From Aeromonas taiwanensis (GTDB lineage: Bacteria > Pseudomonadota > Gammaproteobacteria > Enterobacterales > Aeromonadaceae), in assembly GCF_000820165.1 (NCBI RefSeq), contig NZ_CDDD01000091.1, positions 1 through 59,799 of the forward strand: 59,799 nucleotides of DNA, in the 5' to 3' direction. The notes beneath the pieces are model-generated. The model saw nothing but the letters and a program-made list of their open reading frames with translations. It was not told where the DNA came from and did not search any database. Below, in pieces: positions 8,165-18,643 of the stretch. Each line of letters begins with the position of its first letter. Position 1 is the stretch's first letter. Both the position numbers and the translations under genes were made by a program.

Positions 8165-10144
8165 CTACACCTTGAAATGAGCGATCAATTGCTGCTGCTT
8201 GGCGACCAGATCCGCCAGCACCTCACTGCTGCTGGCCGATTCCCGCGCCTCGCGCTCGGTCTCGTAGGCCACGTCCGCGATGCCGGCCACATGGCGGGCC
8301 ACCCCCTGGCTGACGGAGATCTGCTCCTGGGCCGCGTGGGCCACCTGATCCGCCATCGCCTTGATGGCGCTCATCCGCTCGGCGATGGACTGCAGCGCCT
8401 CGTCCATGACCCGGGTCTGCTCGACGCATCCCTGGGTCTGCTCCTGGCTGCGCGCCATCACTTCCACCACGTGCCTGCTGGAATTCTGCAGGTTCTCGAT
8501 CATGGCCTGGATCTCTTCGGTCGAGGTCTGGGTCCGGTTGGCCAGCGCCCGCACCTCGTCCGCCACCACGGCAAAACCACGACCCGCGTCACCGGCCCGG
8601 GCTGCCTCGATGGCCGCATTCAGTGCCAGCAGGTTGGTCTGCTCGGCGATGCTGCGGATCACGTCCAGGATGCTGCCGATGTTGTCGCTGAATTCCCCCA
8701 GCTTGTGGGTGATGCCGACCGCCTCTTCCATGGCGCCCGCCAGCTGCTCGGTGATCCGGCGCGTGCTGGCCACCTGTTTGCGTCCGGCACGGGCCTCTTC
8801 GTCCGCCAGATCCACCTCGCGCTTGGTGCCATCGGTGGAGCGCGCCACCTCGGTGGCACTGACTTCCAGCTCGGTGATGGCAGCCGCGACCTGATCAGTC
8901 TGACTCTTCTGATCCTGCACCCGGGACATGGCCCGCTCGCTTATCTCGGCGGCGCGGCTCGCCTCGTCCACCAGATGGCGGGAGCCGGCATTGATCTGGG
9001 CAAGCAGCTCCCCCGTCTTGTCCGCCAGGGTATTGATGGAGCGAGCCAGGCTTCCGAACTCGCAGCGGCTCTGGTAGTCGATGCGCCGCGTCATGTCACC
9101 CGTGGCCATGCGTTCCAGCTCCCGGTCGATGAGCTGCAACGGACGCTGGATGCTGCGGGCCGTGGTGTAGCCGATGATGAGCGCTGCGGCGGCCGAGATG
9201 ACGGAGACCACCAGGATCCAGACGCTGGCACTGCTGACGGCACCATCGGCACCGATCCGGCTCTGGCTGGCGATGCTGCCCGCCGACTTGCCCATCTCGT
9301 CCAGCAACGCCAGGCTGTTGACCAGGCTGGTATCGAGCTGCTGGTTCAGGGCCTGCAGCGAGGCGGCGAGTTGCTGGCCGTGGCGCATGGTGGCGAGCAG
9401 CCCCTGCGGGCCGAGCGCCAGCTCCTGCATCCGGTCCAGATTGACGATGAAGCGCTGCCTCACATCATCGGGTACCTGCACCCGCTCCAGCCGCTTGCGA
9501 GCCATCTCGATATCCTTGCCGAGCACCTTCTCCAGCTCGTTGAGATCGGTCTTGGCGTCGGCCCGACGAATGTTCTTCAGATCCCGGGCAATGCCCGAGG
9601 TGATGAGTTCGGCCTTGTTGCGCATGGATCGCTTGCTGGCGGTCTGCTGCAACAGCAGTTCGGCGGCCCATTGATAGGTGTCCTCCAGCCGGATGAACGC
9701 CAGCTCCAGTTCATGACGCCGATCGAGGGCGGCCACCCACTGGCCATGCTGGGTCAGCACCTGATCCGCCAGACCGTAGAATTCCCGGGTCGCCCCGTCG
9801 ACCTGACGGAACCGCTCGCCCGCCTCGGCCACGCCGTCGAAGCGGGCCATCTCCTTGCTCTGGGCCAGGAAGCGTTCCTGCTGCGCCTTGAACTGACTGG
9901 CCAGCTGCGGCAGCTGGGTCGCATCCTCGCTGGTTCTGTAGGTCAGCACCCAGCGGTTGCTGTCCTGCAATGCGCCCTTGAGACCGGCGACCGCGATCAC
10001 CAGCGGGGTGGCGCGATCCGAGACCTGGGACAACCCCTCGTTGATCCCCCGGATCTTCAGGATGCTGATGAAGCCGAGCAGAACCAGCAACAGCAGCATC
10101 AGGACAAATCCGGCGATGATCCGCTGCACGATAGATAAACCCAT
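8165..10144 (-). CDS. Methyl-accepting chemotaxis protein
   Basis: This 659-residue chemoreceptor has TM1 at about 8-28, a helical periplasmic domain of about 270 residues rich in predicted helix, TM2 at about 303-325, a HAMP domain starting at [23 protein letters not shown], and a cytoplasmic signalling hairpin. The CheA/CheW-binding tip includes [20 protein letters not shown] and [16 protein letters not shown]. The long sensor resembles helical-bundle sensors that can interact with binding proteins. There is no C-terminal CheR-docking pentapeptide (it ends HFKV). The gene is first in a two-gene operon with the solute-binding protein, which is a plausible ligand carrier. Confidence 0.93.
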   Translation of the reverse strand: MGLSIVQRIIAGFVLMLLLLVLLGFISILKIRGINEGLSQVSDRATPLVIAVAGLKGALQDSNRWVLTYRTSEDATQLPQLASQFKAQQERFLAQSKEMARFDGVAEAGERFRQVDGATREFYGLADQVLTQHGQWVAALDRRHELELAFIRLEDTYQWAAELLLQQTASKRSMRNKAELITSGIARDLKNIRRADAKTDLNELEKVLGKDIEMARKRLERVQVPDDVRQRFIVNLDRMQELALGPQGLLATMRHGQQLAASLQALNQQLDTSLVNSLALLDEMGKSAGSIASQSRIGADGAVSSASVWILVVSVISAAAALIIGYTTARSIQRPLQLIDRELERMATGDMTRRIDYQSRCEFGSLARSINTLADKTGELLAQINAGSRHLVDEASRAAEISERAMSRVQDQKSQTDQVAAAITELEVSATEVARSTDGTKREVDLADEEARAGRKQVASTRRITEQLAGAMEEAVGITHKLGEFSDNIGSILDVIRSIAEQTNLLALNAAIEAARAGDAGRGFAVVADEVRALANRTQTSTEEIQAMIENLQNSSRHVVEVMARSQEQTQGCVEQTRVMDEALQSIAERMSAIKAMADQVAHAAQEQISVSQGVARHVAGIADVAYETEREARESASSSEVLADLVAKQQQLIAHFKV

Positions 10145-10264
10145 GGAGACATCCTCACTCGTTGGGAAAGATATGAACCTGGAGGTTATCGGCAGCCTGA
10201 GGCAATGGAAGAGCAGTTCATGGCGCGATGGCGCACCGGATCACAGTTCTTGCGCGGAGCTGGA

Positions 10265-10293
10265 CAGAAAAGGGCCCGAACAGAGCCGGGCCA
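10265..10293 (-). terminator. Intrinsic terminator of ompW
   Basis: On the minus strand GGCCCG pairs with CGGGCC across an eight-base loop and is followed by CTTTTCT. It lies about 50 bp beyond the ompW stop codon. Confidence 0.6.
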
Positions 10294-10340
10294 AAGAGAC
10301 ATGCTTGGTTGTCATGGCCTTGTGGCGGCCAACCTTGTCA

Positions 10341-10952
10341 TCAGAAGCGGTAGCCGACACCGAACATGAAGGCGACCGGATCGATGGAGGTGTCGATGGT
10401 GCCCACGGCGGTGTGCACATCGGTGTCGATGTCGATGATCCAGGCGGAGGCGTTGACGAACCAGCGATCGTTGATCGCCATGTCCAGGCCCACCTGACCC
10501 GCCATCCCCCAGGAAGAGTCGACGCTCACCTCGGTGCCGGCCAGGGCACCGCGCCCCTCCTCGTCGAAGAAGGTGGTGTAGTTGATACCGGCGCCGACAT
10601 AGGGACGCACCTTGCTGTTGGCATCCCCGAAGTAGTACTGCGCCATCAGGGTCGGCGGCAGGTGTTTGACCTTGGCGACCTCACCCAGACCGGCCGTGGA
10701 GACCGAATGGGAGAAGGGGGTTGCAGCCAGCAGCTCGACACCCCAGTTGTCCGTCAGCATGTAGGAGAGGGTCAGGCCCAGCTGCATGTTGCTGTCGATC
10801 TCCAGCTCGCCCGTCCCCAGGACGTCGTCACTGCTGGTCTGGGGAGAAACGAAGGCCAGGCCCCCGCGGACCAGGATGTCACCGGCCTGGTGCGCCATGG
10901 CGACAGGGGAGGCAAAGGCGGCTGCGATTAACAGAGGAAGGATCTTTTTCAT
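10341..10952 (-). CDS. ompW: OmpW family outer membrane protein
   Basis: OmpW is an eight-stranded outer-membrane barrel with a hydrophobic channel. The 203-residue product has a signal peptide ending VAMA, then HQAGDILVRGGLAFVSPQ. It carries the family motifs LGLTLSYMLTDNWGVELLAATPFSH and VRPYVGAGINYTTFF, and ends in the barrel signature FGVGYRF with terminal phenylalanine. The ATG at 10952 lies eight bases after AAGGA; a GTG immediately before it is possible. An FNR-like site upstream suggests oxygen-dependent expression. The gene is monocistronic with its own terminator. Confidence 0.95.
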   Translation of the reverse strand: MKKILPLLIAAAFASPVAMAHQAGDILVRGGLAFVSPQTSSDDVLGTGELEIDSNMQLGLTLSYMLTDNWGVELLAATPFSHSVSTAGLGEVAKVKHLPPTLMAQYYFGDANSKVRPYVGAGINYTTFFDEEGRGALAGTEVSVDSSWGMAGQVGLDMAINDRWFVNASAWIIDIDTDVHTAVGTIDTSIDPVAFMFGVGYRF

Positions 10953-10998
10953 CACGTAATTCCTTTTTTGTTTTCTTTCTAAGTTGTAAGCCCGAAAA

Positions 10999-11039
10999 CT
11001 ATAAAAGGATGTGAATGATCGGTTATTGATTTAGCTCAA
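10999..11039 (-). promoter_or_regulatory. ompW promoter with FNR-like site
   Basis: TTGATTTAGCTCAA at 11026-11039 differs by one base from the FNR consensus TTGAT-N4-ATCAA. A -10 element TATAGT reads on the minus strand at 11004-10999. The predicted start near 10992 puts the FNR site centre about 41 bp upstream, the standard position for a class II activator. Confidence 0.6.
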
Positions 11040-11277
11040 TAGTTATCAAGAAATAGATGGATGTACACGGCAGCTTATGGGGTTTACAAATTCAGCGCCA
11101 CGCAAAGAAAAATCATTTAAATACATGATGATGCGGTTAATTTTCACATCTAAAACCGATTTAAAATAGCAAATAAATACACCTTAACGACCTTCATATT
11201 TCCTTTTCATTGTTGTTTAATTATGGCCACAGGGGTATTTTATTAACGCAATGTAGCCACGCTGTAATTTTATTTTT
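11040..11277. other. AT-rich intergenic region
   Basis: This stretch between the ompW promoter and the small membrane ORF is clearly AT-rich. It contains several TTTAAAT-like runs but no ORF with a ribosome-binding site, no RNA fold I can name and no clear repeat. Confidence 0.5.
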
Positions 11278-11403
11278 ATGAAACCACAGACCCGCAAAGA
11301 CAAAATAATCGGCATCCTGGCCGCCATCTGGGGCATAGGCTCCTTCCTGTTCATTCTGCTGGGCTTCCTGTTTGCCCTCGCCTTCCTGATGCTGACCCAC
11401 TGA
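11278..11403 (+). CDS. Small hydrophobic single-helix protein, 41 residues
   Basis: The ORF encodes a short basic N-terminus (MKPQTRKDK) followed by one long hydrophobic helix (IIGILAAIWGIGSFLFILLG onward) and ends MLTH. Composition and GC-rich third positions contrast with the AT-rich flank, which supports a real gene. An in-frame stop at 11254 bounds it, and the ATG at 11278 is the only start. No convincing Shine-Dalgarno sequence precedes it, which lowers confidence. It would be a positively-inside single-pass inner-membrane protein of unknown function. Confidence 0.55.
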   Translation: MKPQTRKDKIIGILAAIWGIGSFLFILLGFLFALAFLMLTH

Positions 11404-11502
11404 GCCACCCCGGCCAGGGCGCAGGTTCGCCCACAGGCACCACATCGCCCCGCTTGTTTCCCCTCCCGCTACAGCCGCCCCCTTCGATGAGGCTCTGCCC
11501 AT

Positions 11503-11529
11503 GAAAAAAGGGGCCTGAGCCCCTCGTTT
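11503..11529 (-). terminator. Intrinsic terminator of uvrA
   Basis: On the minus strand GGGGC, TCAG, GCCCC is followed by six T. It is 14 bases beyond the uvrA stop codon. Confidence 0.8.
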
Positions 11530-11542
11530 GCATGACCTTCCC

Positions 11543-14371
<2,829 letters not shown>

Positions 14372-14425
14372 CTTGTTGCGCGCTCGATACGGGAACCAGA
14401 GCGGGTCAGTATGGCATAGAGACTA

Positions 14426-14441
14426 CTGGATGAATAGACAG
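14426..14441 (-). promoter_or_regulatory. LexA-like SOS box upstream of uvrA
   Basis: On the minus strand CTGT, eight bases, CCAG, flanked by ACTGT and CAGTA, differs by one base from CTGT-N8-ACAG. It lies 55-70 bp before the uvrA start, where SOS boxes occur in relatives. Confidence 0.6.
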
Positions 14442-14464
14442 TCTTTCTCGTCCCGCCCCGCCTC

Positions 14465-15103
14465 TCAGAGATACTCCTTGGCCCAGCTCACCGCCTGCAA
14501 CCGGTTCTTGACGTTCAGCTTCTTGAACACGTTGTAGAGGTGGGATTTGACGGTGTGCTCGCTCACGAAGAGGTTATCCGCGATCTCGGTGTTGGAAGCG
14601 CCCGTCATCAGATGGCGGACGATCTCCTGCTCGCGGGCCGTCAACAGTGTCTGCTGGCGCAGGGGTTGCCCGTTGCCCTTGCGGTAGTAATCCACCAGGT
14701 CGCACAAGAGGTGGCGCGGGATCCAGTACTCCCCCTGCAACACCTTGCGAATGCCGAAGACCAGCCTGTCCAGGCTGTCCTGGCGGAAGAAGAGACCGCT
14801 GGTGTGGGGCCACATCAACAGCAGCTCCTTGTCCGTACTGGTCGGGGCATTGAGCAGCACGGCGCTGGCATCGCCAAAACGCTGGCAGATGGTCTTGCTC
14901 CACAGCTCCTGCTGCGCCGACTTGAGGTAGTCCAGATCGATCAACAGCAGCGGTTGGGTGCCAGTCACGGCGGGATCGGGCAGAGCATCCAGCGCACCCA
15001 CCAACATGATGGGGAGGTCGAGCTGTTCGCTGAGGTGACGCTGGAAACTGGTGGCTTGTGCGTTATTTTCGGTGATCAGCACTAGGGGATATTCGGGCGT
15101 CAT
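14465..15103 (-). CDS. CsgD/VpsT-like LuxR family transcriptional regulator
   Basis: The 212-residue product has an N-terminal receiver-like domain without the full acidic phosphorylation pocket ([12 protein letters not shown] carries one Asp). Its C-terminal LuxR helix-turn-helix, about residues 145-210, runs [19 protein letters not shown] to [14 protein letters not shown]. That end is strikingly like E. coli CsgD, also about 216 residues, so a biofilm-matrix or c-di-GMP-linked role is plausible. The ATG at 15103 is preceded by AAGGAAG; the upstream ATG at 15124 has none. It sits between uvrA and ssb, genes usually adjacent in relatives. Confidence 0.85.
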   Translation of the reverse strand: MTPEYPLVLITENNAQATSFQRHLSEQLDLPIMLVGALDALPDPAVTGTQPLLLIDLDYLKSAQQELWSKTICQRFGDASAVLLNAPTSTDKELLLMWPHTSGLFFRQDSLDRLVFGIRKVLQGEYWIPRHLLCDLVDYYRKGNGQPLRQQTLLTAREQEIVRHLMTGASNTEIADNLFVSEHTVKSHLYNVFKKLNVKNRLQAVSWAKEYL

Positions 15104-15606
15104 CAAGAGAACTTCCTTGCACATTCGGTCGGGGCTTTCGGCAAGAAGAGTACCAATCCCCCTTCTGACTGCAGCATTAAAAAAGTATTAGGCGTCGCGG
15201 TGGCCCTTTTGAAGCCCGACAATTTTCCAGCCAATACAAATGACTAGCACACCCCCCCCATTTGGGGGGTAGCTAGTGCCTGACGGCACCATAGCAAGCC
15301 TTCCCCCTCGATGCAGCATACTCCTGCGTCATCCCCTTGCTGGATTCCCCGGACCTCGGGTAAGTTACTCAGTCTGCGTTGGCGCCCGCAGAGGCAGGAA
15401 GGTGTGCGCTCATGCCCGCCAACTGGTACTATGACGGGCAAACGCTGTAGCCGGTTGAATGCCGCTCCTGTCGGCAACCCCGCACAGCCAGGACACTGAA
15501 TGCAGATGACGCCCATTCGCGGCGCGCATCTCGTTGCAAACAAACGCATTATTGAATGGGCCCAGGCATCTGGCCTGGCCGGTATACATAAGGTGGAAGA
15601 GAGATT
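15104..15606. other. Intergenic region between csgD-like gene and ssb, with hairpins
   Basis: This region holds the leftward promoter of the CsgD-like gene and the rightward ssb promoter, neither identified with certainty. An imperfect hairpin spans 15243-15277 (ACTAGC...ACCCCCC / GGGGGGT...GCTAGT), followed by a small GTGCC-TGAC-GGCAC hairpin at 15276-15289. No T-run follows, so these are not typical terminators. No ORF with a ribosome-binding site is evident. Confidence 0.5.
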
Positions 15607-16176
15607 ATGGCCAGTCGAGGCATCAACAAAGTCATTCTGATCGGTAACCTGGGCCAAGACCCGGAAGTGCGCTACATGCCGAGCGGCGGTGCCGTGACTA
15701 ACATCACCCTGGCCACCTCCGACACCTGGCGCGACAAGCAGACCGGCGAGCAGAAAGAGCGGACCGAGTGGCACCGCGTCGTCTTCATGGGCAAGCTGGC
15801 CGAAGTCGCTGGCGAATACCTGAAGAAGGGTTCCCAGGTCTATGTGGAAGGCAAGCTGCAGACCCGCAAGTGGCAGGATCAGAGCGGCCAGGAGCGCTAC
15901 ACCACCGAGGTACTGGTAGACAGCTTCACCGGTGTGATGCAGATGCTGGGTGGCCGTCCGCAGGGCGCCGGTCAGGGCATGGGCGGCCAGTCCTCCCAGG
16001 GCAACTGGGGCCAGCCGCAACAGGCCGCACCGCAGCAGAACATGCAACGTCCTGCCGCTCCGCAGCAGAACATGCAGCCCCAGGGTGGCTACGGCCGTCC
16101 GGCCCAGCAGCCGCAATCCGCACCGCCGGTCTACAACGAACCGCCGATGGATTTCGACGACGATATTCCGTTCTGA
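15607..16176 (+). CDS. ssb: Single-stranded DNA-binding protein
   Basis: SSB coats single-stranded DNA in replication, recombination and repair. The 189-residue product has the OB fold in residues 1-112 ([21 protein letters not shown], then [16 protein letters not shown]). A Gln/Pro/Met-rich flexible linker containing a duplicated [12 protein letters not shown] unit follows, and the acidic partner-binding tip is MDFDDDIPF. It starts at an ATG after a GAAGAGAG purine tract and ends in a strong terminator. The usual uvrA-ssb divergence is interrupted here by the CsgD-like gene. Confidence 0.98.
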   Translation: MASRGINKVILIGNLGQDPEVRYMPSGGAVTNITLATSDTWRDKQTGEQKERTEWHRVVFMGKLAEVAGEYLKKGSQVYVEGKLQTRKWQDQSGQERYTTEVLVDSFTGVMQMLGGRPQGAGQGMGGQSSQGNWGQPQQAAPQQNMQRPAAPQQNMQPQGGYGRPAQQPQSAPPVYNEPPMDFDDDIPF

Positions 16177-16184
16177 TGCATATC

Positions 16185-16213
16185 GGGCCCTGATCATTCA
16201 GGGCCTTTTTTTG
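16185..16213 (+). terminator. Intrinsic terminator of ssb
   Basis: GGCCCTGA pairs with TCAGGGCC around TCAT and is followed by seven T. Confidence 0.9.
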
Positions 16214-16333
16214 CCTGTTTCTGACGCACTCATAGCCACGGTCATCATGGTGCTGCGACTATCCGGATCTTACCCTCACGTGTGCATGCGCTTGCGGCTA
16301 TCATCGAGGCGAGCCGCACCTTCGAGAGCCAGA

Positions 16334-17104
16334 ATGAGTCACCTTAGCCGCCTGTTGTACCTCACTCTGCTGATGTTCACCGTCCCCCTGATGGCACAGC
16401 CGCTGCGGGTGGGGGTGAGCTTCGCCATTCCACCCTATGTCATCAGCAAAGAGGACAGAGGCATCGAGCTGGATCTCGTGCGCGAGGCCTTCGCAGACAG
16501 CGGCCATGACCTGCAGGTCGTCTATCTCCCCCTGGAGCGAACTTTCCGGATGCTGGAGGAAGGCAAGCTGGACGCCATCATCAACGTCAAGCCCGGCATG
16601 CTGAACAACGCCCACCTCTCCCAGAGGGTGATCACCTTCCACAACCGGGTCTTTACCCTCGATCAGACGGCACTGCACAGCCTGCAGGATCTGCAGACCT
16701 TGCGGGTCAGCGCCTTCCAGCGGGCAAAACAGATCCTGGGGGAGGAGTTCGCCGGGATAGTCGGCAGCAATCCCCGTTATGAGGAGGTAGCGAGGCAGGA
16801 AGGCCAGGTGCAGAGGTTGCTGCTGGGCCGCGCCGATGCCGTGATCCTGGAGCAGCGGGTCTTCTACTACTACCTGGCCCGGTTGCTCGGGGAGACAGAG
16901 AGCGGCGAACGCTACCCCTCGGAGAGCGTCAGGCAACACGACCTCTTCCCTCCTACCCACTACCACTTCGCCTTCAGGGACGTCACACAGCAACAGTGGT
17001 TCGACAGGCAGCTCACCCGGATGAAGGCAGACGGACGCTATGAACGCATCTTTGCCCGCTATGGCGCGAGCTCATCGACAGGAAACATAAAAGCCAGCCC
17101 ATGA
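16334..17104 (+). CDS. Periplasmic substrate-binding protein, family 3 type
   Basis: The 256-residue product has a signal peptide (MSHLSRLLYLTLLMFTVPLMA) and the bacterial family 3 solute-binding fold (PLRVGVSFAIPPYVISKEDRGIELDLVREAF, then GRADAVILEQRVFYYYLARL). Such proteins bind amino acids or similar ligands. No permease is adjacent, and many orphan members of this size in Vibrio and Aeromonas are annotated only as transporter substrate-binding proteins. The ATG at 16334 begins the signal peptide; earlier in-frame ATGs overlap ssb or would add a basic stretch before it. The ligand is unknown. Confidence 0.8.
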   Translation: MSHLSRLLYLTLLMFTVPLMAQPLRVGVSFAIPPYVISKEDRGIELDLVREAFADSGHDLQVVYLPLERTFRMLEEGKLDAIINVKPGMLNNAHLSQRVITFHNRVFTLDQTALHSLQDLQTLRVSAFQRAKQILGEEFAGIVGSNPRYEEVARQEGQVQRLLLGRADAVILEQRVFYYYLARLLGETESGERYPSESVRQHDLFPPTHYHFAFRDVTQQQWFDRQLTRMKADGRYERIFARYGASSSTGNIKASP

Positions 17105-17115
17105 CGGACTGGCTT
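17091..17115 (-). terminator. Hairpin between convergent genes
   Basis: AAGCCAG (17091-17097) pairs with CTGGCTT (17109-17115). On the minus strand it is followed by TTTTATG, so it may end the small gene to its right; it overlaps the last codons of the binding-protein gene. Confidence 0.5.
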
Positions 17116-17151
17116 GATACTGGCTCCAAAGGAACAACAGTGAGGGGAGCG

Positions 17152-17277
17152 TTACTTCATCGCGCTGCCATTTTTCAGGTCGGCTTTCTGCCGTTTGGCC
17201 TCGCGCTTCTCTTTCAGTGACATCTGCGGTTTTTTCTTGGCATCTTTGCCGTGATGCTGTTCTTTGTTGCTCATCAT
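17152..17277 (-). CDS. Small highly basic protein, 41 residues
   Basis: The ORF encodes a Lys/Arg/Gln-rich peptide beginning MMSNKEQHHGKDAKKKPQMS and continuing LKEKREAKRQKADLKNGSAMK. GGAG lies four bases before the first ATG and seven before the second, which is the more likely start (17274). A hairpin with T-run follows on the same strand. Small basic proteins starting MSNK with a KEKREAKR-like body recur in gammaproteobacteria, but no function is known to me. Predicted to be disordered or helical and cytoplasmic, perhaps nucleic-acid- or ribosome-associated by charge alone. Confidence 0.65.
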   Translation of the reverse strand: MMSNKEQHHGKDAKKKPQMSLKEKREAKRQKADLKNGSAMK

Positions 17278-17578
17278 CAGACTCCAAAAAGGTTACCAGG
17301 ACAGTTGGAACGAAATTCCAGCATGTCAGCCGAATCGTAAAACCAGTACGCTAGCAGTGACGATCAGTGATCGCACTGACCTCAGCATACCCCCAACCTT
17401 CCGTCGGGATCCAGCCTCACAGCGGCAAGGCCAGGCAGGGCCTCCAATAGGCACACTTCAGGGATCAGCAGCCACACATGAGACAAGGAAGGCACTTTTC
17501 ACATCGGGCTGACGATGAGACGAGTTCCCCTGATGGATGTGTGTTAGGGTGGCCATTCACCTGCCGCAGGATAGCGCC

Positions 17579-17863
17579 ATGAAGAAGCTGGAAATGAAAG
17601 ATCTGACCGAGACCGAGAAGGCCGAGATCGCCCTCCTGGTGCAAAAGGCTCAGGCCAATGCCGATCACACCCTGACCAACGGGGAGCGCAACAAGATCCG
17701 GGAGGCCGGGCGCCTGAAGATTGCCGCGGATCGCGCCAAGGCAGCAAAGGATGCCTCAGCACTGGCACGGGAAAAGGCCAAGGAGCGAGCCAGGGAGCAG
17801 GTGTTGCCAGACACCTTCAACTGGGCAGACTCAGTCAGCAACAAATTCCGTGGCAGACGATAA
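17579..17863 (+). CDS. yjbD: DUF3811 (YjbD-like) family protein
   Basis: The 94-residue charged protein resembles E. coli YjbD in length and pattern: an N-terminal MKDLTETEKAEIALLVQKAQ helix, LTNGERNKIREAG like LTNSETNSIKKD, and the end FNWADSVSNKFRGRR like FSWSANTSTRGRR. The family has no established function. The ATG at 17579 follows CAGGAT, and the fourteen upstream in-frame codons do not fit the family. It appears monocistronic. Confidence 0.75.
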   Translation: MKKLEMKDLTETEKAEIALLVQKAQANADHTLTNGERNKIREAGRLKIAADRAKAAKDASALAREKAKERAREQVLPDTFNWADSVSNKFRGRR

Positions 17864-18255
17864 TGTCAGCATGAAAGCGTGAGGATGAAAACACCATATA
17901 AAACATTCATTTCGGTGTTTACCTCCACCCAGACTAACAGGACAGACAAATCGTCCATTTACATTACAAAAGCAAGCATAACCAGCCGGAGTGGCCAGTA
18001 CAGAAAAAACAGAATACCAAGATAAAGATTGCCATGACGGAGTGTGCGTGTTCTAATCGTTTTCGATGGTTCGGTAGTTCAGACCTGATTATGTTAGGCA
18101 GTCATCTTAAAGCAGTGATTTGTGCATAGAGTTGTCCCGGATAATTCTTGCCAGATAATTTCCCTCTTTAGTGCTCCCCATACGTATTGCTGACGAAAAA
18201 TCATGGATTGCCACCCCGAGTGGCGTTTCAATATCACTATTGTAAGGAAATTATC
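17864..18255. other. Cold-shock gene upstream and 5' leader region
   Basis: The 392 bases before the cold-shock gene carry no convincing ORF. The right part probably forms a long 5' untranslated leader as in cspA genes, including a GCCAC-CCCGA-GTGGC hairpin around 18210-18224 shortly before the ribosome-binding site. A canonical cold box is not evident. Confidence 0.5.
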
Positions 18256-18465
18256 ATGTCCAAAATGACTGGTACCGTAAAATTCTTCAACGCCGAGAAA
18301 GGCTTCGGTTTCATCTCCCCGGCTGACGGCAGCAAAGACGTGTTCGTTCACTTCTCCGCCATCCAGTCCAACGGTTTCAAAACCCTGGAAGAAGGTCAGC
18401 GCGTTGAGTTCACCATCGAGCAAGGCCAGAAAGGCCCGGCTGCTGCGAACGTCGTTCCGCAGTAA
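18256..18465 (+). CDS. CspA family cold-shock protein
   Basis: The 69-residue protein is a single cold-shock domain that binds single-stranded nucleic acid and melts RNA structure. RNP1 is KGFGFISP and RNP2 is VFVHFSAI, both intact. It matches the CspA family in length and ends [15 protein letters not shown]. The ATG at 18256 is preceded by AAGGAAATTATC; a longer in-frame start would run through the leader hairpin. A strong terminator follows. Whether it is cold-induced or constitutive (CspC/CspE-like) cannot be decided from sequence alone. Confidence 0.95.
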   Translation: MSKMTGTVKFFNAEKGFGFISPADGSKDVFVHFSAIQSNGFKTLEEGQRVEFTIEQGQKGPAAANVVPQ

Positions 18466-18514
18466 TTCAAGCCGGAGCACCTTCCCCTCTACGGGCAAGG
18501 GCCTCTGCAAGAAT

Positions 18515-18543
18515 TGAAAAAACCCGCTTCGGCGGGTTTTTTG
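18515..18543. terminator. Strong terminator after the cold-shock gene
   Basis: AAAACCCGC, TTC, GGCGGGTTTT with flanking A and T runs forms a bidirectional intrinsic terminator. Confidence 0.9.
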
Positions 18544-18599
18544 TTGGCTTTTTTCCGGCTGGCCGGCTGGTTGCCCTGCTGCCATCTCGCCACGGGCAA

Positions 18600-18625
18600 C
18601 AAAAAGGGCACCATAATGGTGCCCT
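18600..18625 (-). terminator. Terminator of the response regulator-kinase operon
   Basis: GGGCACCAT pairs with ATGGTGCCC. On the minus strand it is followed by five T, about 20 bases past the kinase stop codon. Confidence 0.8.
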
Positions 18626-18643
18626 CTCTCGTGGCCATGGCCC

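Noticed and set aside
15244..16197. 317-codon minus-strand frame opposite ssb
   Set aside because: Antisense shadow of ssb; no ribosome-binding site and poor composition.
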